The notes below the pieces were generated by a model. The model saw only the letters and a program-made list of their open reading frames with translations, made no database searches and had not been told where the DNA came from. Of a stretch of DNA of 10,522 nt, positions 1-5,701 are shown in pieces. Positions within the stretch are counted from its first letter, which is position 1, and each line of letters opens with the position of its first letter. The DNA is from Candidatus Falkowbacteria bacterium LH_S3 (GTDB lineage: Bacteria; Patescibacteriota; Patescibacteriia; Patescibacteriales; JAGXOH01). The DNA lies in NCBI GenBank assembly GCA_023659985.1, contig JAGXOH010000021.1, forward strand, positions 1-10,522, given 5' to 3'. A program made the translations under genes and the position numbers.

Positions 1-53
1 ATACTCTGAACAATTATCAAAGAGAGGCGTTCTCATTTCATTTGATAAACAAC

Positions 54-237
54 CTGTAGTTTTTAGTTTTTAGCTTTAAATTTTGACATTTAATCATTTG
101 ACCTTCATTTGACATTTGGATTTTGTCATTAGGATTTTATTAAGTAGAAGTTTTAAGATTTAAGTTGTAGTTTTTAGTTTTTAGTTTTTAGCTTTAAGTT
201 TTGACATTTGGATTTTATTGTATGACATTTTTAAATG
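54..237. repeat. AT-rich dispersed repeat, copy A
   Basis: Low-complexity tract made of variants of 'tttgacatttggatttt' and 'gttgtagtttttagttttta'. It shares long exact blocks with 8719-8882 in the same order and orientation: 81-118 equals 8747-8784 (38 bp), 132-174 equals 8798-8840 (43 bp) and 205-230 equals 8857-8882 (26 bp). It is non-coding in appearance. On its right it runs into a 7-bp inverted repeat (ttgacac at 241-247, gtgtcaa at 263-269) and then directly into the 5'-truncated glycosyltransferase fragment. Similar AT-rich repeats are familiar from CPR genomes, but that comparison is from memory. The first 53 bases of the window show no feature. Confidence 0.85.
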
Positions 238-261
238 TAATTGACACAATTATGTAAGACC

Positions 262-282
262 CGTGTCAAATCATTTAACTAT
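262..282 (+). repeat. 21-bp inverted repeat, left copy
   Basis: Positions 262-282 are the exact reverse complement of 3133-3153. The core reads cgtgtcaaatcatttaacta. The repeat sits between AT-rich repeat A and the truncated glycosyltransferase fragment. Its partner sits immediately before the 5'-truncated ThDP enzyme fragment, so both copies mark places where a gene begins without its 5' part. Confidence 0.85.
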
Positions 283-460
283 AGAGTACAGCGGGGGGAT
301 TAAAATTTATTATAATTCAAAAGCTGTTATTTATCATGCACCAATGAGTATAAAGCAGGATATAAGAAGCGGATTCAAATATGGTAGAGGAAAACGAACC
401 AGTGAAGAGTTGAATTTACTGCCTAAAACAAATTTTTTGACATTAAAAATAGAAAAGTGA
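282..460 (+). pseudogene. C-terminal fragment of a family 2 glycosyltransferase
   Basis: The frame is open from about 263 to the stop at 458-460. The recognisable part reads AVIYHAPMS, then IRSGFKYGRGKR. This matches the end of GT2-type glycosyltransferases, where a conserved 'A.(V/I).H' segment is followed by a helix and a YGRG motif. Everything upstream is missing: the GT-A nucleotide-binding fold, the DxD motif and the catalytic region. The frame starts from a GTG inside the 21-bp inverted repeat with no ribosome binding site. It is therefore read as a remnant of about 60 codons cut at the repeat. Base composition is richer in G+C than the repeat to its left. Its stop overlaps the ribosome binding site of the next gene, so they may once have been co-transcribed. 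The family call rests on a short motif. Confidence 0.5.
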
Positions 461-470
461 GGTGATAAGT

Positions 471-1238
471 ATGATTCAATTTGAAGCAACACAAGAGCAA
501 CATGAAAAGGTTTTTGGTCTCTTCTCTAAATACAGAGAAGATCGGCCAAAGCCATACAGGAATTTTGACCAGTTCTTTGCCACCGAGGAAACAGTTCTCC
601 GACGGGCGGTTTTGCTTGGGAGTATTCCCGATATCTCCCAAAGACAATTGCTGTTTTTAGGAGACAGTGATTTAGTTTCATTAGCTTTTTGTCTGCTTTT
701 CAAAGCAGGTAGAGTGACTGTTGTTGATATTGATAACCGGATTCTTCGGTTTATAGAGACGGTCTCGCAAAAAGAAGGACTACCTATTGAAACGTTTGAA
801 CACGATTTGAGAAATCCGCTCCCGAAATCAGAATTCAAACGGTACGATATTGCCTTTTTTGACCCTCCCTATACTCCTGAAGCCCTGAATACTTGGCTTA
901 TTCGGGCAATTGAATCAATGATTACAGGAGGTTCAGATCGAAAAAAGAAAAAGCTGGAGGTGCTTTCACGCAAGTACTACGTTTTGTGTTACGGATACAC
1001 TGATCGGGAAACCGAGCGTGGATTGAAGGTACAACAAGTGCTTACTTCCCTTGGTCTTGTTATTCAAGAGAAGATTAGGGACTTTAATCGTTATTATGGT
1101 GCCGAATCAATCGGTTCTAAGAGCGATCTCTTTGTGCTTCAGCCAACGCCGAAGGTGAACATTCGCAAGCTTGATATTGCTCGCAGCCAGTTTTATACTG
1201 GCCAGAAGCAAAACAATCCTGGTAGCGAAAGAGGCTAG
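471..1238 (+). CDS. bpsA: N4-bis(aminopropyl)spermidine synthase-like (BpsA/DUF43 family) protein
   Basis: Predicted 255-aa cytoplasmic aminopropyltransferase-fold protein. Characterised BpsA enzymes add aminopropyl groups from decarboxylated SAM to spermidine, giving branched polyamines. The family signature is clear: RP..YRNFDQFFAT near residues 25-38, FLGDSDL at 62-68 (family GDDD-type motif, here GDSD), VVDID at 84-88, HDLRNPLP at 111-118 and DPPYT at 131-135 (DPPET in many relatives). The N-terminal winged-helix part of archaeal BpsA (about 350 aa) is missing. ATG 471 is preferred because AGGTGA at 460-465 lies 5 nt upstream; an in-frame GTG at 462 overlaps that site. The gene follows a glycosyltransferase remnant, and a terminator overlaps its stop. 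The active-site variants make the exact substrate uncertain. Confidence 0.85.
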   Translation: MIQFEATQEQHEKVFGLFSKYREDRPKPYRNFDQFFATEETVLRRAVLLGSIPDISQRQLLFLGDSDLVSLAFCLLFKAGRVTVVDIDNRILRFIETVSQKEGLPIETFEHDLRNPLPKSEFKRYDIAFFDPPYTPEALNTWLIRAIESMITGGSDRKKKKLEVLSRKYYVLCYGYTDRETERGLKVQQVLTSLGLVIQEKIRDFNRYYGAESIGSKSDLFVLQPTPKVNIRKLDIARSQFYTGQKQNNPGSERG

Positions 1239-1270
1239 TGTGGAAACCGAGCTAGTCAATCCTTTTTCTT
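1233..1270 (+). terminator. Probable intrinsic terminator overlapping the bpsA-like stop codon
   Basis: GGCTAG (1233-1238, containing the TAG stop) can pair with CTAGTC (1252-1257) with one G-U pair. An inner GG/CC pair flanks an AAA loop, and a T-run follows at 1263-1267. The stem is short, so the call is moderate. Confidence 0.45.
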
Positions 1271-1275
1271 ATCGG

Positions 1276-1328
1276 TGAATAAGTTCAGATACATTTTGGA
1301 CTCCAAACCAACTAAAAAGTAAATGCAA
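1276..1328 (+). repeat. 53-bp direct repeat, left copy
   Basis: Exact match to 10468-10520; the flanking bases differ on both sides. The unit begins TGAATAAGTTCA (itself an inverted repeat) and contains TTTGGA-C-TCCAAA, a 6-bp palindrome arm with a one-base centre. The copies lie about 9.2 kb apart in the same orientation. No transposase is attached to either copy. It may be a dispersed repeat, an insertion-sequence end or an attachment-like site; the sequence alone does not decide. Confidence 0.85.
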
Positions 1329-1540
1329 CCTAGGATTTAAGTTTCATAATTGCCAAGGATTTGGTAGATTATGTGGTTATGCATATAAATACAACAATGA
1401 GCTGGACTAATACATGTCTTTGATAAAATGGAAGGGGATTTATAAGATATTAATGGTTACCATGATGGCAGTCAAATTGTTCTTTCAAAGTAATACGCCA
1501 TTTGGTGCAAAGTGCTCCTAATGATAAAATCAACAAAAAA
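1329..1540. other. Intergenic stretch with a possible gene remnant
   Basis: No convincing gene. A plus-strand frame across 1338-1425 reads roughly FIIAKDLVDYVVMHINTTM, then MSWTNTCL and a stop. Its last part shares 19 exact bases (1396-1414, aatgagctggactaataca) with the beginning of the ThDP enzyme fragment (3192-3210), in the same frame. A 35-codon ORF at 1414-1521 has no ribosome binding site. The stretch is best regarded as decayed sequence. Confidence 0.4.
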
Positions 1541-1554
1541 AGGAGGTGAAAAAG

Positions 1555-1713
1555 ATGGCTAAGAAAAATACTCTAAGCCGCGGTCAGTTCAAACACGGTG
1601 GTTGGGAGGTCAGAGACCTTCCAAGGGCGGTGGCATTTCCAACACTAAATCCGGGAACAAATCCGGAACCTCCGGTGGAGGCAAAAAAGGTAAGAAGTAA
1701 ACAACAATCTTAA
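1555..1713 (+). CDS. Small basic protein of unknown function, possibly frameshifted
   Basis: A 52-codon ORF that begins MAKKNTLSRGQFKHGG. The start is strongly supported by AAAGGAGGTGA at 1538-1548, six bases before ATG 1555. From about codon 17 the annotated frame becomes proline- and valine-rich without obvious character. The -1 frame over the same bases instead encodes a glycine/serine/lysine-rich tail (QRPSKGGGISNTKSGNKSG, then GTSGGGKKGKK) ending at TAA 1698-1700. That tail fits the basic N-terminus much better. Either one base is missing near 1600-1610 (mutation or sequencing error) or a -1 shift is made during translation. An intrinsic terminator follows directly, so this is a complete monocistronic unit. 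I do not recognise the family. A small lysine/glycine-rich product could bind nucleic acid, but that is only inference. Confidence 0.6.
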   Translation: MAKKNTLSRGQFKHGGWEVRDLPRAVAFPTLNPGTNPEPPVEAKKVRSKQQS

Positions 1714-1721
1714 ATTCACCT

Positions 1722-1753
1722 AGGGCGAGGCGCTTCAAGGCTTCGTCCTTTTT
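1722..1753 (+). terminator. Intrinsic terminator after the small basic ORF
   Basis: The 10-bp stem AGGGCGAGGC (1722-1731) pairs with GCTTCGTCCT (1740-1749) using two G-U pairs and an 8-nt loop. It is followed by TTTTT from 1749. Its T-run overlaps the end of the convergent M16 peptidase gene. On the minus strand the same hairpin has no T-run. Confidence 0.75.
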
Positions 1754-2945
1754 ATTTTAACTTAAATCTATAACAGTTATTCCGGTTTATTATTTTATGT
1801 TTGGTTTTTTTTAAATCTTCAAATTTAACCTTACCAATCTCCTGAACCTCTTGCCGCGGAGTAAGAATATTGTTATTAGCCAATTTATACATAGCCAAAG
1901 AGCTCAAATCATCAATACTGTCTTCTTGCAATAAAAATTGTTTTTTAATAATACTCTTAACTTTCTCCGAGAGATTACGGGAAAGATCTAAATTATACAA
2001 TTGCCGGATTAATTTTTTCATGATTTGGTTTGCTTCTTTTTTGCTGGTTGATGTCTCCAACCTTATTTCTCCGGTATGCAAGAAATAGTGGAAATAAAAA
2101 TCTAGATCGTAAAAATCAGATTCCTTCTTTCGGAGCAATTGCAATTGTTTGCTTAAAACATCAGCTAAAAGCAAATGTTTAAAATAATCTTTGTCTCCTA
2201 CCCTAACAGGAGTCGGGAAAGCCAAACCCAGATAAGCCTGTTTAAAATTTTTGTTCTCGGAAAAATTATTACTGTTTTTTCGGTAATAGACAGGAGGTAA
2301 GGAATAAGATTTATTAACTTTATTGTCTTTTCTTTTCCAATCTTGGCTGTTTATTATTTTAAAAGTTTGGTTGGTATCAAAATTTCCGCTGATAGCCAAA
2401 ACCATATTAGCCGGGACATAGAACTGGTCATACCATTTTTTAAAAGAATCCCAATTAATCTTCTGAATGCTTTTCTTTTCTCCGGCTATCTTAAATCCTA
2501 AAGCATCCTTATATAAACCCCGATCCATCTCTTCTCCTAGTACAGTAAAGGCCTCTTCCCCTCTTTCTTCTATCTCTCTGGTTATAACTCTTTTTTGTCT
2601 CTCCAAATCTTTATCAGAAAAATCAAAGTTATTAAGACAGGCAAATAAAACATCAATGATCTTTTTCAGGTTATCCTTGTGATGAGAAATCTCATAAGCG
2701 GTAAAATCCTTTCTAGTCCAAGCGTTGAACTCTAAATTAAGAGGGAAAAATTTTTCCATTTGCTCTCCAAAGCTATTTTGAAATAATAAATGTTCTAATA
2801 AATGGGATATTCCGTTGTTTACCCGAGATTCATAAGTTGAGCCCACTCGGACAAACAAAGTTGCCACCACTCCGTTTAAATTAGGATTGCGAATAAAAAC
2901 AATCGGCAAACCATGAGATGTTTTTTTCTCTTTAATAGTAACCAT
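1752..2945 (-). CDS. M16 family zinc metallopeptidase (insulinase/processing peptidase-like)
   Basis: A 397-aa protein with the inverted zinc motif HLLEH (H48, E51, H52). The third ligand should be a glutamate about 75 residues later; a REIEE stretch at 123-127 sits in the right place. The N-terminal half follows the family closely: VRVGSTYES before the motif, a long helical part, and FKKWYDQFYVPANMVLAISGN near 167-187. The C-terminal half is weaker and lacks an obvious G.SSRLF segment, having LADVLSKQLQLLRKKE instead. Typical M16B proteins are about 410-430 aa, so it is slightly short but looks intact. No signal peptide is visible, so it is probably cytoplasmic. ATG 2945 has AAGGA six bases upstream. 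The gene stands alone, convergent with the small ORF to its left. Its base composition is more AT-rich than bpsA or the methyltransferase. Members degrade or trim peptides; the substrate is unknown. Confidence 0.92.
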   Translation of the reverse strand: MVTIKEKKTSHGLPIVFIRNPNLNGVVATLFVRVGSTYESRVNNGISHLLEHLLFQNSFGEQMEKFFPLNLEFNAWTRKDFTAYEISHHKDNLKKIIDVLFACLNNFDFSDKDLERQKRVITREIEERGEEAFTVLGEEMDRGLYKDALGFKIAGEKKSIQKINWDSFKKWYDQFYVPANMVLAISGNFDTNQTFKIINSQDWKRKDNKVNKSYSLPPVYYRKNSNNFSENKNFKQAYLGLAFPTPVRVGDKDYFKHLLLADVLSKQLQLLRKKESDFYDLDFYFHYFLHTGEIRLETSTSKKEANQIMKKLIRQLYNLDLSRNLSEKVKSIIKKQFLLQEDSIDDLSSLAMYKLANNNILTPRQEVQEIGKVKFEDLKKTKHKIINRNNCYRFKLK

Positions 2946-3052
2946 AAGAATTCCTTATTTTATTAAAAAATCGTTTCTTCAGATAATTTTGTGGGTAAAA
3001 TACTTACAATTTAAAACCCGAAATGTGAATTTTTTAAGTTATTTATATTTTA

Positions 3053-3080
3053 AGTATAATAAAAAACGATAAAAAATCAA
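3053..3080 (-). promoter_or_regulatory. Candidate promoter for the M16 peptidase gene
   Basis: On the minus strand, TTGATT (3080-3075) and TATACT (3058-3053) are separated by 16 bases, a good sigma-70-type pair. It would leave a leader of about 100 nt before ATG 2945. A perfect TATAAT on the plus strand (3055-3060) overlaps it but has no good -35. Confidence 0.45.
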
Positions 3081-3132
3081 AACCTGTTTCGGTCAGAAAA
3101 TATATTGCTTAGCCAGAACCCATTTCAGCTAG

Positions 3133-3153
3133 ATAGTTAAATGATTTGACACG
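3133..3153 (-). repeat. 21-bp inverted repeat, right copy
   Basis: Exact reverse complement of 262-282. It ends four bases before the first possible start codon of the truncated ThDP enzyme. It contains TTGACA (3146-3151), which could serve as a -35 element for the downstream genes, although no convincing -10 lies 17 bases further on. Confidence 0.85.
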
Positions 3154-3156
3154 CCT

Positions 3157-3651
3157 GTGAATTATTTAATAAATAATGGTTTGTTGTCCAAAATGAGCTG
3201 GACTAATACAAATGTTTACGTTCCAGGTTCAATGGGACTGACATCTTCCATCGGATTGGGATTGGCCATTTTATCACCTGGCAAAATAGTAGTGGTAGTC
3301 GACGGCGATGCGAGTCTACTGATGAACCTTGGCACTATTGTAACGATTGGCAATAAGCAACCAGCAAACTTGCTTCATATCGTTATCGATAATAATGCTT
3401 ATGGTTCTTGCAGCGAGGAAAAATCAATGTCCTATTCTGCTCATCTTGATAAGCTGGCACAAAATGTCGACTATCAATATGTACAGACGGTCAGTAGTCA
3501 GGATGAACTAAAGCATGCTATACTGATGTTTAGGCGGGGACCAGGATTCATTCTGACAAAAATTGAATTGGGCGGACGTTGTGACTTTTGCCGTCCTTTG
3601 AATCTAGCCGAGGTTAAAGACAGGTTTATGTGGTTCTTCCGTCAATCATAA
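3157..3651 (+). pseudogene. ThDP-binding domain of a sulfopyruvate/phosphonopyruvate decarboxylase-like enzyme, 5'-truncated
   Basis: About 164 codons corresponding to the C-terminal, cofactor-binding domain of ThDP-dependent decarboxylases. The diagnostic run is PGSMGLTSSIGLGLA (23-37), then DGDASLLMNLGT (49-60) and IDNNAYGS (77-84). This is the GD(G)-X26-NN ThDP/Mg motif, with GDA in place of GDG. SMG..SSIGLGLA and LLMNLGT are characteristic of sulfopyruvate decarboxylase beta subunits (ComE) and phosphonopyruvate decarboxylases. Those enzymes decarboxylate 3-sulfopyruvate or 3-phosphonopyruvate. A free beta subunit is normally about 185 aa and includes some 40 residues before SMG that are replaced here. 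Neither the GTG start (3157) nor ATG 3193 has a ribosome binding site, and the frame starts next to the 21-bp repeat. I therefore read it as a 5'-truncated fragment. It may still be expressed as the head of the downstream operon. Confidence 0.75.
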
Positions 3652-3667
3652 AAAGGAGAATACAACT

Positions 3668-4507
3668 ATGATGTTTAAAGGAAAGAGTATATTCAATATG
3701 TCATTTGATGTATATGCCAACAACTATCATTCTGTTCGTCCTGGTTATCCTGCCCTATTATTTGAGGATATCAGAGATCAGTGCGGAATTGACAACAATT
3801 CACGGTTGTTAGAGATCGGCGCTGGGAGTGGAATCGCAACAGTTGAGTTAGTCAAGCTTGGTTGTCATGTCGTTGCCATCGAACCCGGTGCTCATCTTGC
3901 GGCGATTACCAGAGAACAGACCAGAGAATTCAAGAATGTGGAGGTGCTTGAAGGAATATTTGAAAATTTTCAAACTGCCGACAAGTTTGATGTCATCTCG
4001 GCTTTCACTGCCTTCCATTGGTTGAATGAGGAAGACAAATTTCAACAAGTCTCTGATTTACTAAATCCCTCTGGTAGCCTTGTGTTAGTTTGGAACAGCT
4101 TCTTTCAAAGTGATTCATTGGTCACTGAGAATGTAAATAGGGTCTCTCGGGAATCATTGCCGGATATTTATCCTGATAAGTCGAAAGTTACCGATGTTAA
4201 CAAAGGTGTACTTTCAAAGCTAAATCGTCGAGAACAAGAAGTTATTGCCAATCCACTGTTTTACACAATTCTACTGAGAAAATATCTCACCACATACAAC
4301 TACGATGACCAGATGTATCCTAAACTACTCAAGACTTTCCCAAAGATTGTTGAGGTTGAGGAAGAAAGACGTCTGAAGTTCCTCGGAAATATCGCTGAAG
4401 TCGTTAAACGACACGGAAAAATTTCTGTGCCGATTCTAACCACCCTAATTGTCTGCCAAAGAAGGAGTCACTTCCTTGAGGCAGTGGCAAATTACAAAGG
4501 AGGATAA
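3668..4507 (+). CDS. Class I SAM-dependent methyltransferase
   Basis: A 279-aa Rossmann-fold methyltransferase, probably cytoplasmic. Motif I is LLEIGAGSG (47-55). The acidic residue that binds the SAM ribose is E72 in VVAIEPG (68-74). Motif II with the following FHWL is FDVISAFTAFHWL (107-119). A start of the type FDVYANNYHSVRPGYP and the 'FHW' after motif II are common in the Methyltransf_11/25 group that includes many small-molecule methyltransferases. ATG 3668 has AAGGAG (3653-3658) nine bases upstream, which favours it over ATG 3671. The gene lies 16 bp after the ThDP enzyme fragment, and its own last codons form the ribosome binding site of the next gene, so the three were an operon. 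The substrate cannot be deduced. The C-terminal third (about 130-279) is the family's variable, substrate-specific part. Confidence 0.88.
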   Translation: MMFKGKSIFNMSFDVYANNYHSVRPGYPALLFEDIRDQCGIDNNSRLLEIGAGSGIATVELVKLGCHVVAIEPGAHLAAITREQTREFKNVEVLEGIFENFQTADKFDVISAFTAFHWLNEEDKFQQVSDLLNPSGSLVLVWNSFFQSDSLVTENVNRVSRESLPDIYPDKSKVTDVNKGVLSKLNRREQEVIANPLFYTILLRKYLTTYNYDDQMYPKLLKTFPKIVEVEEERRLKFLGNIAEVVKRHGKISVPILTTLIVCQRRSHFLEAVANYKGG

Positions 4508-4513
4508 TAAACT

Positions 4514-4621
4514 ATGTTGGACATCAATGTAATCGCACGATTTGCAGAGAATTACGGTGTACCTTTGGAGGATGTTCTATTTATCGCTCTTAACACTAAT
4601 GGCGTTAACCTTGAATGGAAA
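4514..4621 (+). pseudogene. 5' part of an unknown gene, interrupted by the hairpin/kinase-tail unit
   Basis: ATG 4514 is preceded by AAAGGAGG (4496-4503), ten bases upstream and inside the end of the methyltransferase gene, so this is a genuine translation start. The protein begins MLDINVIARFAENYGVPLED and continues to about codon 36 (NTNGVNLEWK). There the sequence passes into the hairpin at 4620-4650. The same frame runs on to 4717, but those codons come from the repeated unit in a non-kinase frame and are not part of the gene. I do not recognise the family. The N-terminus looks like a soluble alpha/beta protein, and its operon position links it to the ThDP enzyme and methyltransferase. Confidence 0.6.
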
Positions 4622-4650
4622 TCGGGACGTTTCTCGGAAACATCCCGATT
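4620..4650. repeat. REP-like hairpin at the left end of kinase-tail unit 1
   Basis: The 14-base arms AATCGGGACGTTTC (4620-4633) and GAAACATCCCGATT (4637-4650) pair with one mismatch around a 3-nt loop. A related hairpin occurs at 8366-8395. In both places the sequence to the left is a different gene cut short, and the sequence to the right is the same kinase-tail segment. Confidence 0.8.
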
Positions 4651-4911
4651 TTGGAACAAGGTGGCAAAATCTGGGCAGAATCAAGTGGGGAAGGGAGCGA
4701 CTCCGGTATTGGAATGAGTCAAGAAACAATTGACTCACTATTCCAAAAATACAACAGAGCAGAAACAACAAAGAAAAAGAAGATAGAAGGCACAGGTCTT
4801 GGACTCTACATTGCCAAAGAGATGGTGGAAGCCCAAGGTGGCAAAATCTGGGCAGAGTCAAGCGGGGAAGGGAGCGGCTCTACATTTTATGTGGAAATGC
4901 CTGCGGTTTGA
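4651..4911 (+). pseudogene. 3' fragment of a sensor histidine kinase (HATPase_c), internally rearranged
   Basis: The frame ends at TGA 4909-4911 with the C-terminal half of a HATPase_c domain. It contains the G1 box DSGIGMS (from 4699), F-box-like LFQKYNR, G2 box GTGLGLYIAKEMV, then GGKIWAESSGEGSGSTF and a VEMPAV end. The sensor region, the DHp helix with its phospho-accepting histidine, and the N box are all absent, so it cannot act as a kinase. The 42-base segment encoding QGGKIWAESSGEGS occurs twice (4658-4699 and 4835-4876, two mismatches). The first copy is joined directly in front of the G1 box, which is the wrong order for a kinase. A third copy is at 8403-8444. This points to recombination between kinase-tail sequences. 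Confidence 0.8.
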
Positions 4912-4964
4912 TTTTAATCTTTCAGAGAAGTATTTCAATTAACTCAACCCCGCCCGAGTTAATT
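4835..4964 (+). repeat. Kinase-tail/terminator repeat, copy 1
   Basis: 4835-4945 matches 8403-8513 with about six differences in 111 bases. It covers the kinase C-terminus, its stop codon and the following 'ttttaatctttcag' spacer. Similarity continues through the palindrome to about 4970. With the upstream hairpin it forms the composite unit described in the findings. Confidence 0.85.
4937..4964. terminator. Palindrome after the kinase fragment, loop orientation 1
   Basis: AATTAACTC (4937-4945) and GAGTTAATT (4956-4964) form a perfect 9-bp stem around the 10-base segment AACCCCGCCC. There is no clean T-run, so it is weak as an intrinsic terminator on either strand. In the second copy (8505-8532) the loop is present as its reverse complement. 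Confidence 0.6.
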
Positions 4965-5162
4965 AAAACGTTTATTTACCATTACAAATTTACCTTCAAT
5001 TAATTTCGGAGTCATTTTAGTTTACAGAACTAATGGACTTTCGGTCAGATTTTAGATGGTTTAATACGATCGGTAATGTCTCGTATGCGCGGAGTGCATG
5101 GTGAAGCAAAATTAAATCGTACGCTCCGATAATCATCTCGCCACCATCTCGCTTTACTCGGC

Positions 5163-5268
5163 AACACCAAAAAGAAAAATATTCCTTGCTTTTTTGTATC
5201 TTTGTTTTCGTATTTTTGTGGGAGTGGATTTTTTCTAAAATGGAAAGAACATTTTTCTTTTTGGTGTT
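5163..5268. repeat. Perfect 18-bp inverted repeat with 70-base spacer
   Basis: AACACCAAAAAGAAAAAT at 5163-5180 is the exact reverse complement of 5251-5268. The arms are A/T-rich but end in a specific ACACC/GGTGT. The stretch could form a long hairpin in RNA or represent the ends of a small decayed element of 106 bp. No target-site duplication is evident. Confidence 0.75.
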
Positions 5269-5474
5269 CTGTCTGGAAAGACATTCGAGTAGTGTGGTAG
5301 GGCAAAATGCAAACTTGGTTTTGTCAAAACTATTTTCTGGGGAAAAGGATTTGGCAAAATCTCGGCTCTAATTTTATTTTTACATTTTGTCCGCGCGGAG
5401 GAGGGGTCTGGAGAGGAATCTGTGCGGACTTTCTTTGGTTTTCAAAAACTATTTTCGAAAGCGAGGTGTCTATA

Positions 5475-5524
5475 AAAAAAGAAAACCTCGCAGTCCATTC
5501 AGAAATCTCTGAAATGAAACTGCG
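5475..5524 (-). terminator. Candidate terminator for the radical SAM/UDG operon
   Basis: CGCAGT (5489-5494) pairs with ACTGCG (5519-5524), and CATTCAG inside it pairs with CTGAAATG with a bulge. Read on the minus strand the hairpin is followed after a few bases by a T-rich run (opposite 5472-5484). An alternative stem, GCGAGGT (5461-5467) with ACCTCGC (5485-5491), shares three bases with it, so the two are mutually exclusive. The distance of about 180 bases from the UDG-like stop makes the assignment moderate. Confidence 0.4.
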
Positions 5525-5701
5525 AAGTTAGAGTTGTTGATGAAGGAACTGGAGATAGTTGGTGTAGATCGCGTGAGTGATTTTCGGCAGTTGGTTTTTT
5601 CTGCGATAATCTCGAGGTATAAACCCCGATATATTGAGAGGATTTGTATACTTCCAACTCCTTACCCGTGCTTCACAAGCGATGTCCGTCCGTGTCTCGT
5701 T

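Larger units (their letters stand above)
4965..5701. other. About 740 bases without a convincing gene
   Basis: On the minus strand a frame is open from 5367 to the stop at 5017-5019 (117 codons) without an early start codon. The first ATG is at 5136, giving a 39-codon end that reads MIIGAYDLILLHHALRAYE and on to SSVN. On the plus strand a 55-codon ORF at 5540-5707 lacks a ribosome binding site. A perfect 18-bp inverted repeat (5163-5180 and 5251-5268) encloses 70 bases. Two imperfect copies of a 'ttggttttcaaaactatttt' segment occur at about 5315 and 5437. No tRNA, known RNA or recognisable protein family was seen. It may be decayed coding sequence or a structured non-coding region. Confidence 0.5.

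Noticed and set aside
54..237. CRISPR array
   Set aside because: Units are degenerate and of variable length, with no unique spacers and no cas genes.
462..470. GTG 462 as the bpsA-like start
   Set aside because: It overlaps the Shine-Dalgarno sequence that serves ATG 471.
476..838. Minus-strand ORF of 120 codons
   Set aside because: It lies wholly opposite the well-supported bpsA-like gene and has no family motifs or ribosome site.
4622..4717. Continuation of the MLDIN gene to 4717
   Set aside because: These codons come from the hairpin/kinase-tail unit read in the wrong frame.
5045..5305. Minus-strand 86-codon ORF
   Set aside because: No ribosome site or motif. A different minus frame over the same bases is more protein-like, and neither is convincing as a gene.
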